From Cystobasidiopsis lactophilus (lineage: Eukaryota > Basidiomycota > Agaricostilbomycetes > Agaricostilbales > Chionosphaeraceae), in the NCBI GenBank assembly GCA_001599975.1, contig BCIO01000005.1, positions 2,528,508 through 2,592,507 on the forward strand: a DNA stretch of 64,000 bases, in the 5' to 3' direction. Position 1 is the first letter of the stretch; the number at the start of each line of letters is the position of its first letter. Position numbers and translations under genes: made by a program. Positions 45,421 through 57,900 of this stretch are shown piece by piece. Below the pieces are notes generated by a model, which did no database searches, was not told the origin of the DNA, and saw only the letters and a program-made list of their open reading frames with translations.

Positions 45421-47153
45421 CTAGTACGGGTAAGATTGCTCCTTGTCGTCCTCCGCGATGATGCCCGCCGCCACCTGTTTGGCGTGCGCTTCGTCCAGCA
45501 CGGGCAGAACAGCAGGGGCAATGATCTCCTTGCCCTTGTACTCCGCTACGATCTGTGCGTCATCATGAGCATCTGAAGAGGCGAAACGAGCGTGCAAAAG
45601 AGAAGGCGAACAGGATCCCAGCCACGGATCGCAGATGCCAGACGTCCGGGCACTCGAGGTTCGTCCAGAAAGTCCGAAAGAGGTGTAATATAAGTGCGAA
45701 CGGTGAATAGAATGACGCCGGTGCGGGGCATGCGCCGCAGAGTTTGACGCTCAGACCGGAGGCGCAGTTCGGTGGCAGCTTTGATAGGCTGTGGCGGGTC
45801 CCACTGGACTTCACCGGATGCAATAAGGTCTGGGTGTGGTGAGTGAGTTTTGTGATGGAACAGCTCTGCGAAGCTCGCCCATTAGACGAGTAGGCGAAGC
45901 ACATCGAAGCAGGACTCTACCTTCTTGGCCCATCATCTTCTTGTTCCATGCAAGCACGTCGTCAATTTGGAAGACTGTTTCACAAAGCTTCAGTCAAGCA
46001 GATGGGCTCAGACAGGGCAACTCACAGTAATTGTTCCGCTCGACCGGCTTGTCAACCGTCAGCCGCGAAAAGAACCTGAACCAAGGTCTGAGTCTCGCTA
46101 GGAGGAACGTGGGAGTAGAGTTAGTAGCTTACTTTTCCATTGGTGTTTGGAGCTTGGATTCGAAGTGCGGCACGTCGCTGCTTTTGTGCACATCTCTCAG
46201 CCGCATGCCGAGCTTGTCCTTAAGCCTCCAAAAGCCTGGGGTGAGACCTGCACCTCCCATCAGATAGTGGTGGCCATCTTCCCGCTCCAGCATCATGAAT
46301 GTGTCGTCTTGAATGATTACGCCGCAGACGGTCATCGGGTCGGCCAATTCTTCGTTGCCACCAGGGCTCTGCTGCAGCCGCCACTTCTTCTTCCGTAAGA
46401 GGCACTCAATCTCTTGAATTTCTTGTCCGCCCGCTGAGATTTCCGACCCTTGAGGGTGACACCGGTAGAGCGTTGGGTAGCGTTTGGAGAGGTAGGATGA
46501 AAGCTCCAACGCGCACTCCAAAGCTGCCAGTTCTGCGCCAGGCAGAGTAAAGACCAGGTCTTTTGCTTGTGTTCCCACGCGCTCTTCCCGGACTTTCACG
46601 TATTCGGGGAAAGTATGGTCAAGTTGAATCCACTCTGTCTCCAAAGTCAGTGCTTGTCTCACCCTCTGGTATAGCATGAAAGTCTACCTGGCCACTCCAT
46701 GCTCCGTAGACCCATCGTTTGATAGTATACCTGGTGTACCTGAAAGTCAGCGTCGGGCCAATAGCTCCAAGAAAGTCGGAGCGCACCCCGAACCTGAAAG
46801 GCCTGTATCGCGGCGGCAACTTGTCTAGCACATCGTATGGAGCTGGTGGGACTTCTGGATACTTGAAATCAACAGGCTGCCATTCTGTCAACAGGCGAGA
46901 AGTGTGAGCTTCAAATTTGGAACCGCTTTCGAAAGCTGTTCGGAGAGAGCGCACTGCCGGCAACGCGACCGATCGGCTTGATGTCAGGGACTTCATCACT
47001 CTTCGTCTTGGTCTTCAGAGAGGAAGGCTGAGGGACAGCAGCTGGTTGAACGTAGAAACGATAGAAGCACGCCGCCACGGCGGCGATAACAGCCCAGGTC
47101 AAAGGCTCGAAGACTGCGCCCTCCAACAGCGTTTGGAAGGTTGAGAACTCCAT
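45421..47153 (-). CDS. DUF3445 protein (haem-dependent oxidative N-demethylase-like), N-terminal membrane anchor
   Basis: Belongs to the DUF3445/HDOD family (PF11927), some members of which are reported as haem-dependent demethylases. Start is ATG 47153 (MEFSTFQTLLEG) followed by a membrane segment TWAVIAAVAACFYRFYVQP. The core reads WQPVDFKYPEVPPAPYDVLD, KLPPRYRPFRFGVRSDFLGA, LDHTFPEYVKVREERVGTQA, GLTPGFWRLKDKLGMRLRDV, then FFSRLTVDKPVERNNYFFQI and REDGHHYLM before them. The family's conserved Trp/Phe-rich 'WRLKDKLG' and 'V-x-R-x-N-x-x-F' motifs are present. It ends DDKEQSYPY, TAG 45421-45423. About seven exons. The reaction in this organism is unknown; the predicted anchor suggests an ER or other membrane site. 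Confidence 0.87.
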
Positions 47154-47202
47154 CGTCTGAAAGCAAGGTAGAGGCCGCTAGGGTCGTTGAAGCTTTGCAA
47201 GG

Positions 47203-47208
47203 TATATA
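47203..47208 (-). promoter_or_regulatory. TATA element of the DUF3445 gene
   Basis: TATATA about 50 nt upstream of ATG 47153, within GGGCTCTATATACC on the minus strand. Good match and spacing for a fungal TATA box. Confidence 0.5.
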
Positions 47209-47380
47209 GAGCCCTCGAAGGGCTCATGAATTTTGACGCGCGAGCCGCGACCAGACGCTTTCGCCACCGCTTGAGTCCAGCTCCGCTCCGCCTCGGACTC
47301 TCTCTATCAGCCCTCTTGCGACTCAGAGCGGCACCCATACGTATGCATATAGGGACACCGCAATCCATGGAATAGCAATT

Positions 47381-49475
47381 TTAGAAGAGCAGGTCGTCGA
47401 AGCCCGAGTTGTTGTTGGACGACGCGGCCGGAGTGGACCAGAGGGTCTGGTCGCTTTTGGCTTTGGCCAGGTCGGCGATAGTCTGGCCACCGGCAGGTTT
47501 GGCAGGCGTGGCGGCGGCGCTGGTGCTGCCGCCAAAGGAGAAGAGGTCGTCAAAAGCGTTGGCGGGGTTTTTGGGTTGGGACGAGGCGTTGGAGGGCGCC
47601 ATGGGCGCGAAAGAGGAGCCCATAGGTGGGATGCTGGAAGTGGGAGCTTTTGGTGCTGGCGATGGGTTGAGAGAGGCGAAGTTGGCGTTCGAGATGGGTG
47701 GGCTCGCAACGGGCGAGGTGAAGGCGCTGCGAGTTTGGGTGGGCTGGATCGCAGGGGCTCCTCCCATCATGTCGAAGAAGTTGGGCTTGGCAGCAGCGGC
47801 CGGAGCAGGTGCCACGGGCTTGGCAGCTGGTGGAGCGGCCGGGGTAGCGGTCTGAAAATCATCAAAGTCGTCTGTGGAGCGGACGCCATTCAGCTCCCCA
47901 CCAGCCGAATGACGGCGCATTAGCTCACCATCTAGAGAAGCGGCCACCGGGGCAGCGGGCTTGGCGGCAGGCGCCGGTTCGTCGTCCCAGTCGTCGAACA
48001 AGTTGACCTCCTTCTGTTTCGGGGCCTGGGGCACGGGCTTGTTGGTGGTGGGGGCGGGTGTGCGCGAGTCGCGCTTGCTAGGGGCAGAGGAGGGCGCTTC
48101 TTCCCAATCGCCAGCGTCGTACTCGTCGAAAGCGGCCGACTTGCGGTTGGACGAGTCGCGGAACGAAGAGCTGCCACCGCCGGAGGAGCTTTCCGGCTCA
48201 TATCCTGTGGCATCAGGAAAACGGAAGACCTCAGCTTGTGTACGAAAGGTATGGAGAGGCAGCGTAAACGCACCGGCTGACTCGTTGCCAAAGCCACCAT
48301 ACCGGCCACTCGAGCCGCTGGAGAAGCCTCCACTAGAAAAGCCACCCCCCGAGCTGGCAATGCCGCCGTACTTGTTCTTGTTGGCCTTGGCCTTCTTGCG
48401 CTCGGTGCGGATGCGCTCGACGTCCTGCAAGAGCTCGGCTAACTCCTTGGCGCGGTTGCGGACTGTTCTCGAGCACACAGCTATCCATCAGCACAGCCAC
48501 CTGATGGAGCAGAGGCCTGTACAAACCGTTAATGCCCTGGTCCTTGCCCTTCTCGTCGATGTAGTGGAAGTTTCTGAGGATCTTGATCATGGACAGGTGC
48601 GTTCGGGCGTCGTCGATCACCCGTTCCGAGCCATTCTTGACCAGGTACTCTAGCAGCTGCAAAGCCTGTGTGTATTATCTTGAGCTCAGGCACGCAACAC
48701 AGCGGAGTGGTGCCAAACGAACCTTGTAAATCTGGCGCCATTCGCTGGCCTCCTTCTCCGTGAATCGTTTGTCTGCCCGGCAACCTTATGAGACCCTGGT
48801 CCTCTTGACTGGCTGTTTGCAACTCACAGATCGTGGGCATGATTTCGTTAAAGAGTTGACTGCCGACAGAGGGAGTGAGCAGGGACGCGTTCCCAGGTCC
48901 CAAGCGCAGTCGAGCTCACAAGTTGAAGGTTCTGTAAGCCAAATTGCTTTGATGAGCCATGGCATCTCGGGTCGAAAGAGGACACCGGCTTACCCTTGGG
49001 CGATCTCGCCCATCAGCGAAGAGCTCGCGCCCCTGGGCGAGGTCCGCATTGGTCAAATGCTCAAGGGTGCCAATCGCCTTGGGCACGGGCTTACCATGCG
49101 TCGTCGTTGGTCGCCTCGCGCACTTTAGCTTCCATTTCCGTGTACTGCAAGTCACAGCTCGTCATCTTGTTCATCGAGAGGGAGCAGGGACGGCCAAAGC
49201 TCACGTTCATGACCATGTTCTTGGCCTGTTGATGTTTTTGAGGTCAATTTGGGCTCGCGAGGGGCGCAGGGGCCAGCACTGACCTGCGAGTAGACGCTCT
49301 TGATGTCGTACATCGTCACTTCGGACAGCTGCTTGCCTGTTGAGCGCCGAGGATCAGTCCGGGAGCAGCGCGTCTTGTTTGGGAAGGGGTCGCCCACCCA
49401 GCGATTCGAGATACTGGCGCTGCGGTCTGAGCACGGCGCCACGTCTTTGGAGCAGCTCGAGCGACTCACTTCCAT
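47381..49475 (-). CDS. Epsin-type ENTH-domain clathrin adaptor
   Basis: Phosphoinositide-binding clathrin adaptor (epsin or Ent3-like). The start is split over tiny exons: ATG GAA (49470-49475), then RQYLESLG (49398-49419), then GKQLSEVTMYDIKSVYSQ. All junctions keep phase and yield the expected ENTH opening. The ENTH domain continues AKNMVMN, MEAKVREATNDDAWG, LFNEIMPTICEL, FTEKEASEWRQIYKALQLLE and YLVKNGSERVIDDARTHLSM. An ERIRTERKKAKANKNKY helix follows, then a long disordered tail with GGFSSG repeats, NLFDDWDDEPAPA and DDFDDFQTA acidic clusters (likely clathrin/adaptor-binding), ending NSGFDDLLF with TAA at 47381-47383. The acidic-phenylalanine clusters favour an Ent3-like, gamma-ear-binding adaptor, but this is inference. 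About nine exons. Confidence 0.9.
49398..49475 (-). other. Micro-exons encoding the epsin N-terminus
   Basis: Exon 1 is ATGGAA (6 nt) followed directly by GTGAGT. A 50-nt intron (49420-49469) ends GACCGCAG. Exon 2 is 22 nt (49398-49419) and is followed by GTGGGC. Phases 0 and 1 match the next exon, giving MERQYLESLGKQLSEV. Confidence 0.75.
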
Positions 49476-50130
49476 GGTGAATGAGTGTGGGCGTAAAGGG
49501 GAGATCGTCGTGCGAGTTCAGGCGTTGGCCAGTGGCGGCGAGCTGCCAGGCTTGTTGAGGACACTTGGTTCAAGAACTAGTTGTGATTTCTGCTTTCTCG
49601 TACATCTCTCTGCTGGATCGCCGCTGCCGTTGCCCAGGCATGCTGTCCACTCTGCCTTGCGTCTCTGCGCTCTCGCTTCACTTCCGGACCTGGCTTCTGC
49701 ATGCATCCTCTGTCGTCTGCTCCATGACAGAATCGCCGCCATGTTGCTCTGTGATCTAGCATGGAAGCCTTGCGCGGCACTAGCTGGATTCGAGGAGTGT
49801 ACTGTCCCCATAAGTGCTTCCCCAAGACTTCAACCTACAAGCTGCCTCGCATTGCCCCTCCTGTTTGCCTCGATGCGATCATTCAATGTCTAGCTCTCGT
49901 GCTTTACGACTTCTGTGCCCACGCGATATGCATTTTCAAGAGGCCGCCGCGGATGCTGGATGAAACAGTTTCGTCTCCAAGCAAGACCACATCCCTCCTC
50001 TATTCTTCTTCTGCTACCGCCAACTCGCTGCTCTTCCTTTTTTGCTTTTATCTGTGACTGGATCACTTCACGCCAGCTTGACGCTGCCGTTTGTTATATT
50101 CGCTGGTCCGAATTTTTGTCTACCTCCAAC
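49476..50130. other. Divergent intergenic region, 655 bp
   Basis: Gap between the epsin start and the secreted protein start, with both genes reading outward. CT-rich stretches occur just upstream of 50130, as is common before strongly expressed fungal genes. No further gene recognised. Confidence 0.4.
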
Positions 50131-51308
50131 ATGCGCTTCATCGCTTTGCTCCCGCTCTTTTCCCTCAGCGCTCTGGCTCTCCGTCCCAATCGACACACCA
50201 ACGCCAAGTTGAACCGCATCCGTTCAATGAACCGCCTTCGTAGAGCCATCGACGTGTCCCAAGTTATTCCGTTCGGTGTTGAACCTGGCCAAAACCCTGA
50301 CGGCACCGGCAGTAAGTGACCAGTCTTCGCGTCCTCTCAAGACCCAGTTGAATCGGAGCGTAGACTGCGCTGGCTTCCAGGGCAAGGCCATTCCTTGCAG
50401 CTGCCCGCCTCCTCAGGACTTGTTTAACACCGACCTCGCGCTCAATGTCGCCAACGGCCGACCTGTCAATGTGCGTACTCCGGACGCCTTTCCAGGACCA
50501 GTGTTTCATATATAAAGCGAACAGAACTCGGGTGCTGCCCCCATCACTTTTCCTTCGGGTTCCGACCCCGCTTCCATCTTGGCCCGCCTCAACGCCCAGA
50601 CTGAAACGCTCCAGAATTTGTTCGGCCCTGGTGTTGGCTGCCCCCAAGTCGCAACAAACTGGGGTGATGTAGCAGCTGCTGCAAGAGCCGCTCTTGACAG
50701 CGGCGCCACCGCAGTCGCCGCAGCCGCCCCTCCACCCGCTGCCTCTTCCGCGCCTCCTCCTGCTGCGCCTGCTCCTCCTCCAACGACTGGAACTTGCTCT
50801 AGCGGCGCCTCTTCCACGGACGCCACCACGCCTTCTACTGATATTGGCTTCGACGCCTCCTTGGTGCCAGAGTTCAACGTGGATCGCGGCATCCCAGACC
50901 CGAATGGATCCGCCAGCTGCGTTGGTATCAACAACGCCCTGATCCCTTGCCAATGCCCTCCTGACCGAGAGACTTTCATCAAAGATGTTGGTGGATTTCC
51001 TACGGACTCGGATTTAGGCTGACGGGAAGGCGCAGTTGCAACTCAACCTAGCCAACGGAGGCATTCCCGTCAACAACACCAACGTCGGCCCTTTCACGTT
51101 TCCTACCGGCAACTCCAAGCAAGACATCCTAGCTCGATTGAACGGTGAGCTTCCATCAGGTACAGTGCTCCTGATCTTCGCGGCTAAGAGACAATCATCA
51201 GCCGCCACGCTCACCCTGCAAAACTTGGAGGGCCCTGGAGTGGGCTGCCCGCAGGTGTCCACGACATTCGGCGCTCAAGCGGCGGCCGCACAGGCCTTGC
51301 CTGCTTGA
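50131..51308 (+). CDS. Secreted protein with two cysteine-containing repeat modules
   Basis: Predicted secreted protein of unknown function. ATG 50131 begins a signal peptide MRFIALLPLFSLSALA, followed by a basic pro-like segment (RPNRHTNAKLNRIRSMNRLR). Module 1 runs CAGFQGKAIPCSCPPPQDLF, NVANGRPVNNSGAAPITFPS and ILARLNAQTETLQNLFGPGV then GCPQV. Module 2 repeats the pattern: CVGINNALIPCQCPPDRETF, LANGGIPVNNTNVGPFTFPT, ILARLNAATLTLQNLEGPGV then GCPQV. Each module has four cysteines in the order C-x(8)-C-x-C...C. They are joined by a Pro/Ala-rich linker (PPPAASSAPPPAAPAPPP). Four introns are placed in homologous-looking positions (around 50313, 50470, 50990, 51144). Stop TGA 51306-51308. The family is known to me only as a class of small secreted basidiomycete proteins; no activity can be assigned. 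Confidence 0.87.
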
Positions 51309-51443
51309 GTTGGGTTTGATCGTGGTCGGCTTGTTCAAGCTTCGTAGACAGGCAGAGACTCTTGGTGCTGGCACCAGTTGCGATTGTAGCGGAGGAGTTT
51401 AAATACAAGTCTAGGTTAGAAGCGTCTATCCGAGTTTTTCGTT

Positions 51444-54400
51444 TCACTTGCCGTCAGATGAGCCGACCATAGCGGCCGCCCCCAGCGTGTCCTCGTTGGC
51501 TGTCAGGTGCAGATTCTTCAGCCCCGGGGCTGAGATGCGGCGCGGCAGCGTTTTGGTGGTCGTCTGAGTGGCGTCCGCATCCGCTCGCTCTGGCATGACG
51601 CCCTCCTTGCCGCTATTGCGCCAGATCATCTCCCGCTCGTCCAGAAGCGTGTCATAGCGGTGGCGAATGCGAACATTCGGGATGTTGGTCTGGACAATGT
51701 CGTTGCCGTCGACGCCTGGGAGGTAGAAGTCTTCGCCGATCCAGTGACTGCATTGAAGCTTCTTAGAAATCGCCTGCTGAGCGAGATTTTGAGCGTACCG
51801 CTTGATCTCTAGCTCCCATCCGGACTGCAAGACCGAGTTTCGCGCCAGCTCGCACATGTCTGCGGGGGAGAGCCGGTAGATCTGGGCCGCCACGCTGTAT
51901 TCTTCGAGAAGCGGCTCCTTGGTGAAGGAAAACTGAAGCGGGTCGTCGGTGCTCAAGCTGACGTTTAATCCGATCCGGAAGTAGTTGGGGAAAGGGTTGC
52001 GGTCGTAGGTCAAGAATAGAGCGTTGTTGCTGAGAGGGGACATGGCAATGCCAATTTGTTTTAGGTAGTAGAGGTAGAGCAGAGCTGGAAGCTTGCGCAG
52101 AAGAATGCCGTGGGAGATGGAGTGAGCCGTGAGGAAAGCCGAGACCAGATGATTAGGGTCGCCAGCTTCTCCTCCGTGCGGCCGAAGGACCAGTGTATCT
52201 GCTCAGATCTTTTGAGATGACAAAGAGTCAGTTACACGAAGGTAGACTGACTGAACCCCCGCTCGTGGCGCCAATGATTCAAGCTTGCCATGTTCGCATA
52301 GAGGTGGTAAAGCCAATCTACCGCTAAACGTCAGTACGAAGTCTGTCATAGAATCGGCCCAAACTTACAATCGTACGGCGGGTTTTGGGTCGTGTTCCAG
52401 TCCTTTGGGAACGGATACTTGCGATACAGTCGCTTTTCAGCCTTCGACTCGTCGTCGACTGAGTCGATGCCGACCACCCGTTGAAGGAAGATGTGCAACT
52501 CCGGATGCGACTGCGGGTTCTGCGTCACTTCGAACAAGGGTTGGAAGATGTCTTGAAGGACGTCTAATGAGTTGCCAGTTCTTGAAGGATTAAAGGGCGG
52601 CAAGCGACTCACTGACTAGCACATCCTGAAAGTTGTCGACGATGCCTGACCTCTTGTACTGGTCGTACAACCTCGGCACCTGGATGAGCCACCGCACGTT
52701 GTCGCTGAACAGCTTGTGGTTGACCACCCATTTAGCCAACTTGTCCCACTCCTGCAGATTGCGCCCGTAAATGGAGATTCGGTATTCTGCCATCTGGTAT
52801 TTCGTCTGGTCGAAGTCGACGAAGATCTCTGAATGATACCATTCGTATCAAATCCCTACTAGGATGCAAGGAAGGCACAAACCCTTCGTGATCTCAGCCA
52901 AGTACCGGCCCTCAATAAAATTGTCCGTTTTGAGGAAGATCTCTCTCAGCCTCGACTCGCCTGTTCCCGATGTTCATGACACCTTCGGTAGCAGAATGAA
53001 GTTGAACACACCTATTGGCGAGTATTTGAGGTTGAAGCGATCGAAGCGGTGGAAGGAGTTTTGATGGGCATGCATGTCGAGGGTGTCGATGGACAGGTCG
53101 TACGCCGTGAGGTTGAGCGACTCGAACACTTGTGAGAGTGTCAAATGCTTGTCATCTCTATAAATCACCACGTCCTGAGGTAGACCAGTGACTTGAGCGA
53201 AGTTGTGCCGAGGGCGGTGGAAAGCTCACATCTGGGCTGCGCTTCATTTTGGACTTGATGAAGCGAAGCAAGTGCTTCTGATTCATGCTAGCCGAGTGAT
53301 GCACGTGCGTGTCGACCTTCCTGACGTTGTAGAAATCACGATGCGGCACCCGCTGTTCTCGACGGCGTCAGAGACTCGAAGTCAAGTGGCATTCGACGAG
53401 GCTCTGACCTTCATCTCGGCCATTTCCTCAAACTCGTGCAAGAGGATATACATGTTCCACTTGGAGTCCAGGTACTTGAGCCGGCGAAAGGCGAACGACT
53501 TGGCCGGTCCATCGCCGACCACGTTGACGACGAACTCGAGGTCCTTGAAAAACTCTTTCAGATCGGGCACCTGGTAGATGGGCTCTGCCTCGTCGTTGTT
53601 CGCCGCTTGCTCGGGGTTGGAGTAAATCTGGAACACGCCCCGGTGGTTCATGGCGTATCCAAAGCGGTGCACTTCGGTAGGGATGTTGCACTCTTCCCAA
53701 TGAAACTCGGCCGGCTTGTAGGGAGTCTTGACCTTGGCCTGGGGAGGAGCCAGAGGGTCGTTGAGTTCCCAGTGCTGGGGCGGCGCTGCCGGGTAGACTT
53801 TCCAAGGCTTGAATTTGGGCGGCTTTTCGCCATTAGAGTTTGTGGACGGGCACGGGGAGACGTAGGTGGAAGTCGAGGTCGAGTCAGGCGCAGGGTTAAA
53901 TTGGCCGTCGTAGTTCAAAGGGTTGTCTTCGAGCCGCTGCCGTGACATCTTCATGTACTTGTCCCTCAGCTCCAAGCATTTCTGGAAAGCTGTCGTGCGA
54001 TTCAAGCTTCAGAGCAGAATGGAATTCTGTAAAGAGTAGCACGAACAGATGTAGAGCTGCTCGAGCTCGGCGGTGATGTGTGATTCTGATCTTGAGTTGA
54101 GCGCAAGGTTTGCAGCATCGGTCGCACGAAAGCCTCACCGCCAGTTCCAGTGTAGCCTTCATTAATGGCATCCATATGCTCTGTTTGGGCCGAAACATGT
54201 CAATAGATTGACAGAAGTCCGAATCGAGTCCGCAAACGCACCAGCGTGTTGATTGAACAGCGGTGTCGACGGGCGGGCACTTGGCGACGGCGAGTGAAGG
54301 CCTGGCGACGGCGACGCATCTCTAGAGACCTGTGAAGGGCCACAGTGCGTCAAGTCAGGAAGCCAGGATCGGCTCGAAGTATTCACCTCGCGCTGTTTTA

Positions 54401-54599
54401 TGACAGGCGAAGGGGGATTCGAAGTGTCCAGCAGGTGATTGATGTAGACTCCGCTGGAGTTCCTTCTGAGCAGCTGAGGCGCCTTGTTTGGCGTCTGAAG
54501 CGCGGCCATGGCGCCCTCAAAAACGTGTCCGGCTAGTGCGAGGGCGGCTGCAGGAGTGTGAACCATGCATGTCTCTGCCCATTGCAGCCATCGTCCCAT
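51444..54599 (-). CDS. AMD1: AMP deaminase
   Basis: Converts AMP to IMP and ammonia in purine interconversion. Start is ATG 54599 ([20 protein letters not shown]). The variable N-terminus is Ser/Pro-rich. The catalytic part includes [25 protein letters not shown]-type sequence near 53640 and [20 protein letters not shown] (metal-binding His pair and substrate region). It continues [60 protein letters not shown], and [20 protein letters not shown], the adenosine/AMP deaminase signature with the metal-binding Asp. It ends [17 protein letters not shown] 51444-51446. About ten exons. It is convergent with the secreted protein gene and divergent from the DOCK gene. Very strong family call. Confidence 0.95.
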
Positions 54600-54922
54600 C
54601 TCGCTCCGCCGGTGCCGACTTGGCCAACGACGCTAGGTTTAGCAAACCTGCGCAGTGACAGCGACCACCAGCTCGGTCTGACCCAGGTGCTATTGGCAGC
54701 CCGCCTTTAATTTGAGCCCTTTGTTGTCCTCCGCTTGAGTTGACGACCTTCGTGCCCGTCGTCGATTTTGCTCAGCAGAGCAGCCCCAGCAGCGGCATAG
54801 AAAAGCCCTAGCTGCACCTGGCAGCAGCAACAGAGCGCAACAGGCAGCTTTGGTCCAGCGTCATTACCCACTCCGACTTCGTTTAAAGCGGCCCGAGTTC
54901 CCACGCTCCATGCAGTGAAGAC
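54600..54922. other. Bidirectional promoter region, 323 bp
   Basis: Gap between the AMP deaminase and DOCK starts, read outward in both directions. No gene recognised; no clear TATA element near either start. Confidence 0.4.
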
Positions 54923-57900
54923 ATGTCAGAAGGCTCTTGGTCCCAGACAACTAGGCTTCTTATAGCCCTGTGCAACTACCCGTTCACGCCAGCGGACGAT
55001 GATCCGAACCAGGTTCGTCCTTGGCCTCCTTTTCAAGGCGCTATCTTCTGAACTCAAATTTCTGGACTACGAACACAGATTCCGCTCGAGCTGGGCGACA
55101 ACCTGATCGTCTTCGAGGTCTTCACGCCCGTCCAGCCAGATCTCCCAGCCTGGTTTCGCGGCTATGTGATCACCTCGTCCGACTCCAGCAAAGAGCATCA
55201 AATCCATGTCGGCATCTTCCCGGCCCAGAACGTGTCCGTCAGGCAAGAGGTCGACATCCCGGCTGCCTTACCCAGGCCGGAGAGCCCGTCGGTGGCGGCA
55301 TTCAGCTCGAGCTTAGGGCGGAGGATGGAGCCTTTGCAGGAGGAGGACGAGGACGAGCTGCAGATCTCCATGGCGCCCGCCGCCTCGACCTCCACCCCGG
55401 CCAGCAAATCCAGCCCAAAGACCAGGAAGCAGCTCCACCGCATCTCCCTGGCGTCGCTCGTGTCAGAAGACGCCCGCCGCCTCTCCTTCCCGACCTCTGT
55501 CTCCCACCCTGACGACATCCCTGACGACCGCCCAGCTGCTCCGCTTCCCTTCTTAAGACCAGCAGACGAGACGGCGGCCGGCGCCCAGGAGCCATTGATC
55601 GACGAAATCAGCTCGGCCATCCGCGAGTGGACGTCTTTACTTTCCACACATCTGGTCAAGAGGGACTATGCGCTGTTCTACAAGACGAAGACGGCGATCG
55701 AAGCGTTGCACGCAGGGCGCAAGCGGCTGCTGTTTGGCGGGCTTTCTCAGGCGGAGCTGGTCGAGTGGCGGGCGCAGATGGTCGACCTGCTCGTGCAGGG
55801 CAACCAAGCCCAGTCGTTAGACATCATCCTCCGGGATCCCAAGACCGGTCATTTGGTCACAGTTGAACCCATGCCCACCGGCTCGACGTCGATGATCAAG
55901 ACCTTTGCCCTCCATGCCCAGCTCGCTAACCCCAACGCTCCGTCCAGCCACGACCTGTTCGGCCGGGAAAACTTGGCAGCGACGGGCGACATGACTGTCG
56001 ATCCCACTTTCGCTCTTACCCTCAACTTTAGAGACCTCCACTTGATCCCCGGCGTGGCGGCGGCGGCGGACGTCGTGGTGGAGCTCTTCTTCTCCCTTTA
56101 CAGCTTCAAGGAGGGCCGCTTCTTGACCGAAGAGTTTTGTGTCCTGCTCCATCACGGGCAATTGGCGCCAGGCCAGCTCAAGGAAACTTGCTTTGCCCAC
56201 CTCACACCCACCGAGCTTCAGTCTCAGCTCTTCCTTGTCTGTCGCTTGGTCCGAAACGGTGCACTGCCGACGACCGCAGCTGCGTCCACACTCAACGGCA
56301 AGAGCAAAAGCCCGCAGCTCGCCAATGCATCCACTTTCTCGCTGGTCAACGGCGACGATTCCTCATCCCTCCACTCTCGCCAACCCGACTCGTTCTCGCC
56401 TACCAACATGCTCTTTTCTGTCTCTACCAGCACTCAAAGCGCAAGAACACCTCTGGGCGGAGCGGCTTTGGACTTGACCGCTTTCGCAAAGTCGGTGGCG
56501 CGGACTGAGGAAGTCAAAATCAAGGTGTATGCGTCCACTGTGGAAGCAGACTTTTCGACCTTGCACGAAGACTTGATCAACCGACGCATCAAGGATTTTG
56601 AGGCTCATCCTCGCCTGGACTCTTTATCGCTGTCTTTGGCTCTGGCCGAGGGCTTGCCGTCCTCAGAAACGTACATCACGCCGCGCCTGGCTTTGTCGCC
56701 CACCAATCAGGTCGCAAGAAACGACCTCTATGTCAAGCTTTGGGCTGGCGACTTTGCTGAAGCTATAGCATCGCTCAATGCCTCCAACAGCTCTGGCAGC
56801 ATCAACCGGTCCGTTCGCAATCTGTCCCAGCTGGCGTCATCCTCTGCGTCTGCCAGCCATGTGAAAAACATGGAAACCTCGGTCGAAGTGAGGAACAACC
56901 AGGGCGTCTTACTGTCGGACGCGCTGTCGAGGGGCACCAAGGAAAGGGTGGACAAGTTCGTTAGCATGGTTTTCCGTGGCAATGCCGCCCCTTGTGCGCC
57001 GATTTCTTTCTTTTTGGTGGCTGTTAGACGCAATACTGAGCGTAAGGATTAGCGTATGGGGAGCTGTTCAAGGTCTCCCTGACACCAGCCGAGATGGAGA
57101 CGGCTCATCTCTTCTTCACCTTCAGGAATCGGGGGATGCCGACGTCAGCTGCGACCAAGCGCAACTCCATCATGGGCTTGCCTTTCTCTGGTAGCTCCAC
57201 CAACTTGGCCAGCCCTCCGATGGGGCAAGGCCCGGACCGGCCCTACGCTTTCGCATTTGTCCCGTTGTTCAGCAAAAATGGCGTCCAATGCCTCGCTGAT
57301 GGCGCCCACGAGCTACCACTTTACCGCTACTCGCATGCCACCAACAACTCAGCGGCCTACTTGGAGGATTCAGCCGCCGTCGCCACCAAAGACCGCCTCA
57401 CCATCCGCACCTTCCTTTGCTCCACCCAATTCACCCAAAATCCCACTTTGGCTCACCTTTCAAAATGGGAGTCTCTCTCCAAATCCGACTTGCAACAGGT
57501 CGTGGGCCAGGTCAAGTACATCGACGAAGACGAACTCAGCCTGCACTTTCCCCTCATCATGTCGGTCCTCTTCAAGCTGTTGGACATGGATGGAGCGAGC
57601 CAGACAGTGTTTGGTTGTTTGATCGCCATGCTCGGCGCCATGAACAGCCACAAGACCGTTTTCCACGGCTTTGTCGCGGCCAACTTTGTCTCCAAAGACT
57701 ACCGCCTGCTGTTCAAACTCTTGCAAGAGCTGCTACACAAACCCGCGTCCACTGACACCCGGTCTGCCCTCAAAGTCCTTCCGTCGCTTCTCACCCTAGT
57801 CATGCAGTGCCGGACCAACCAAAAGAAGGGCAAGACGATTGGGTCCGAAGTGACCAACGAGCAAATCCAGGCGGCCTTCAAAAGGGAATTGGTCGGCATC

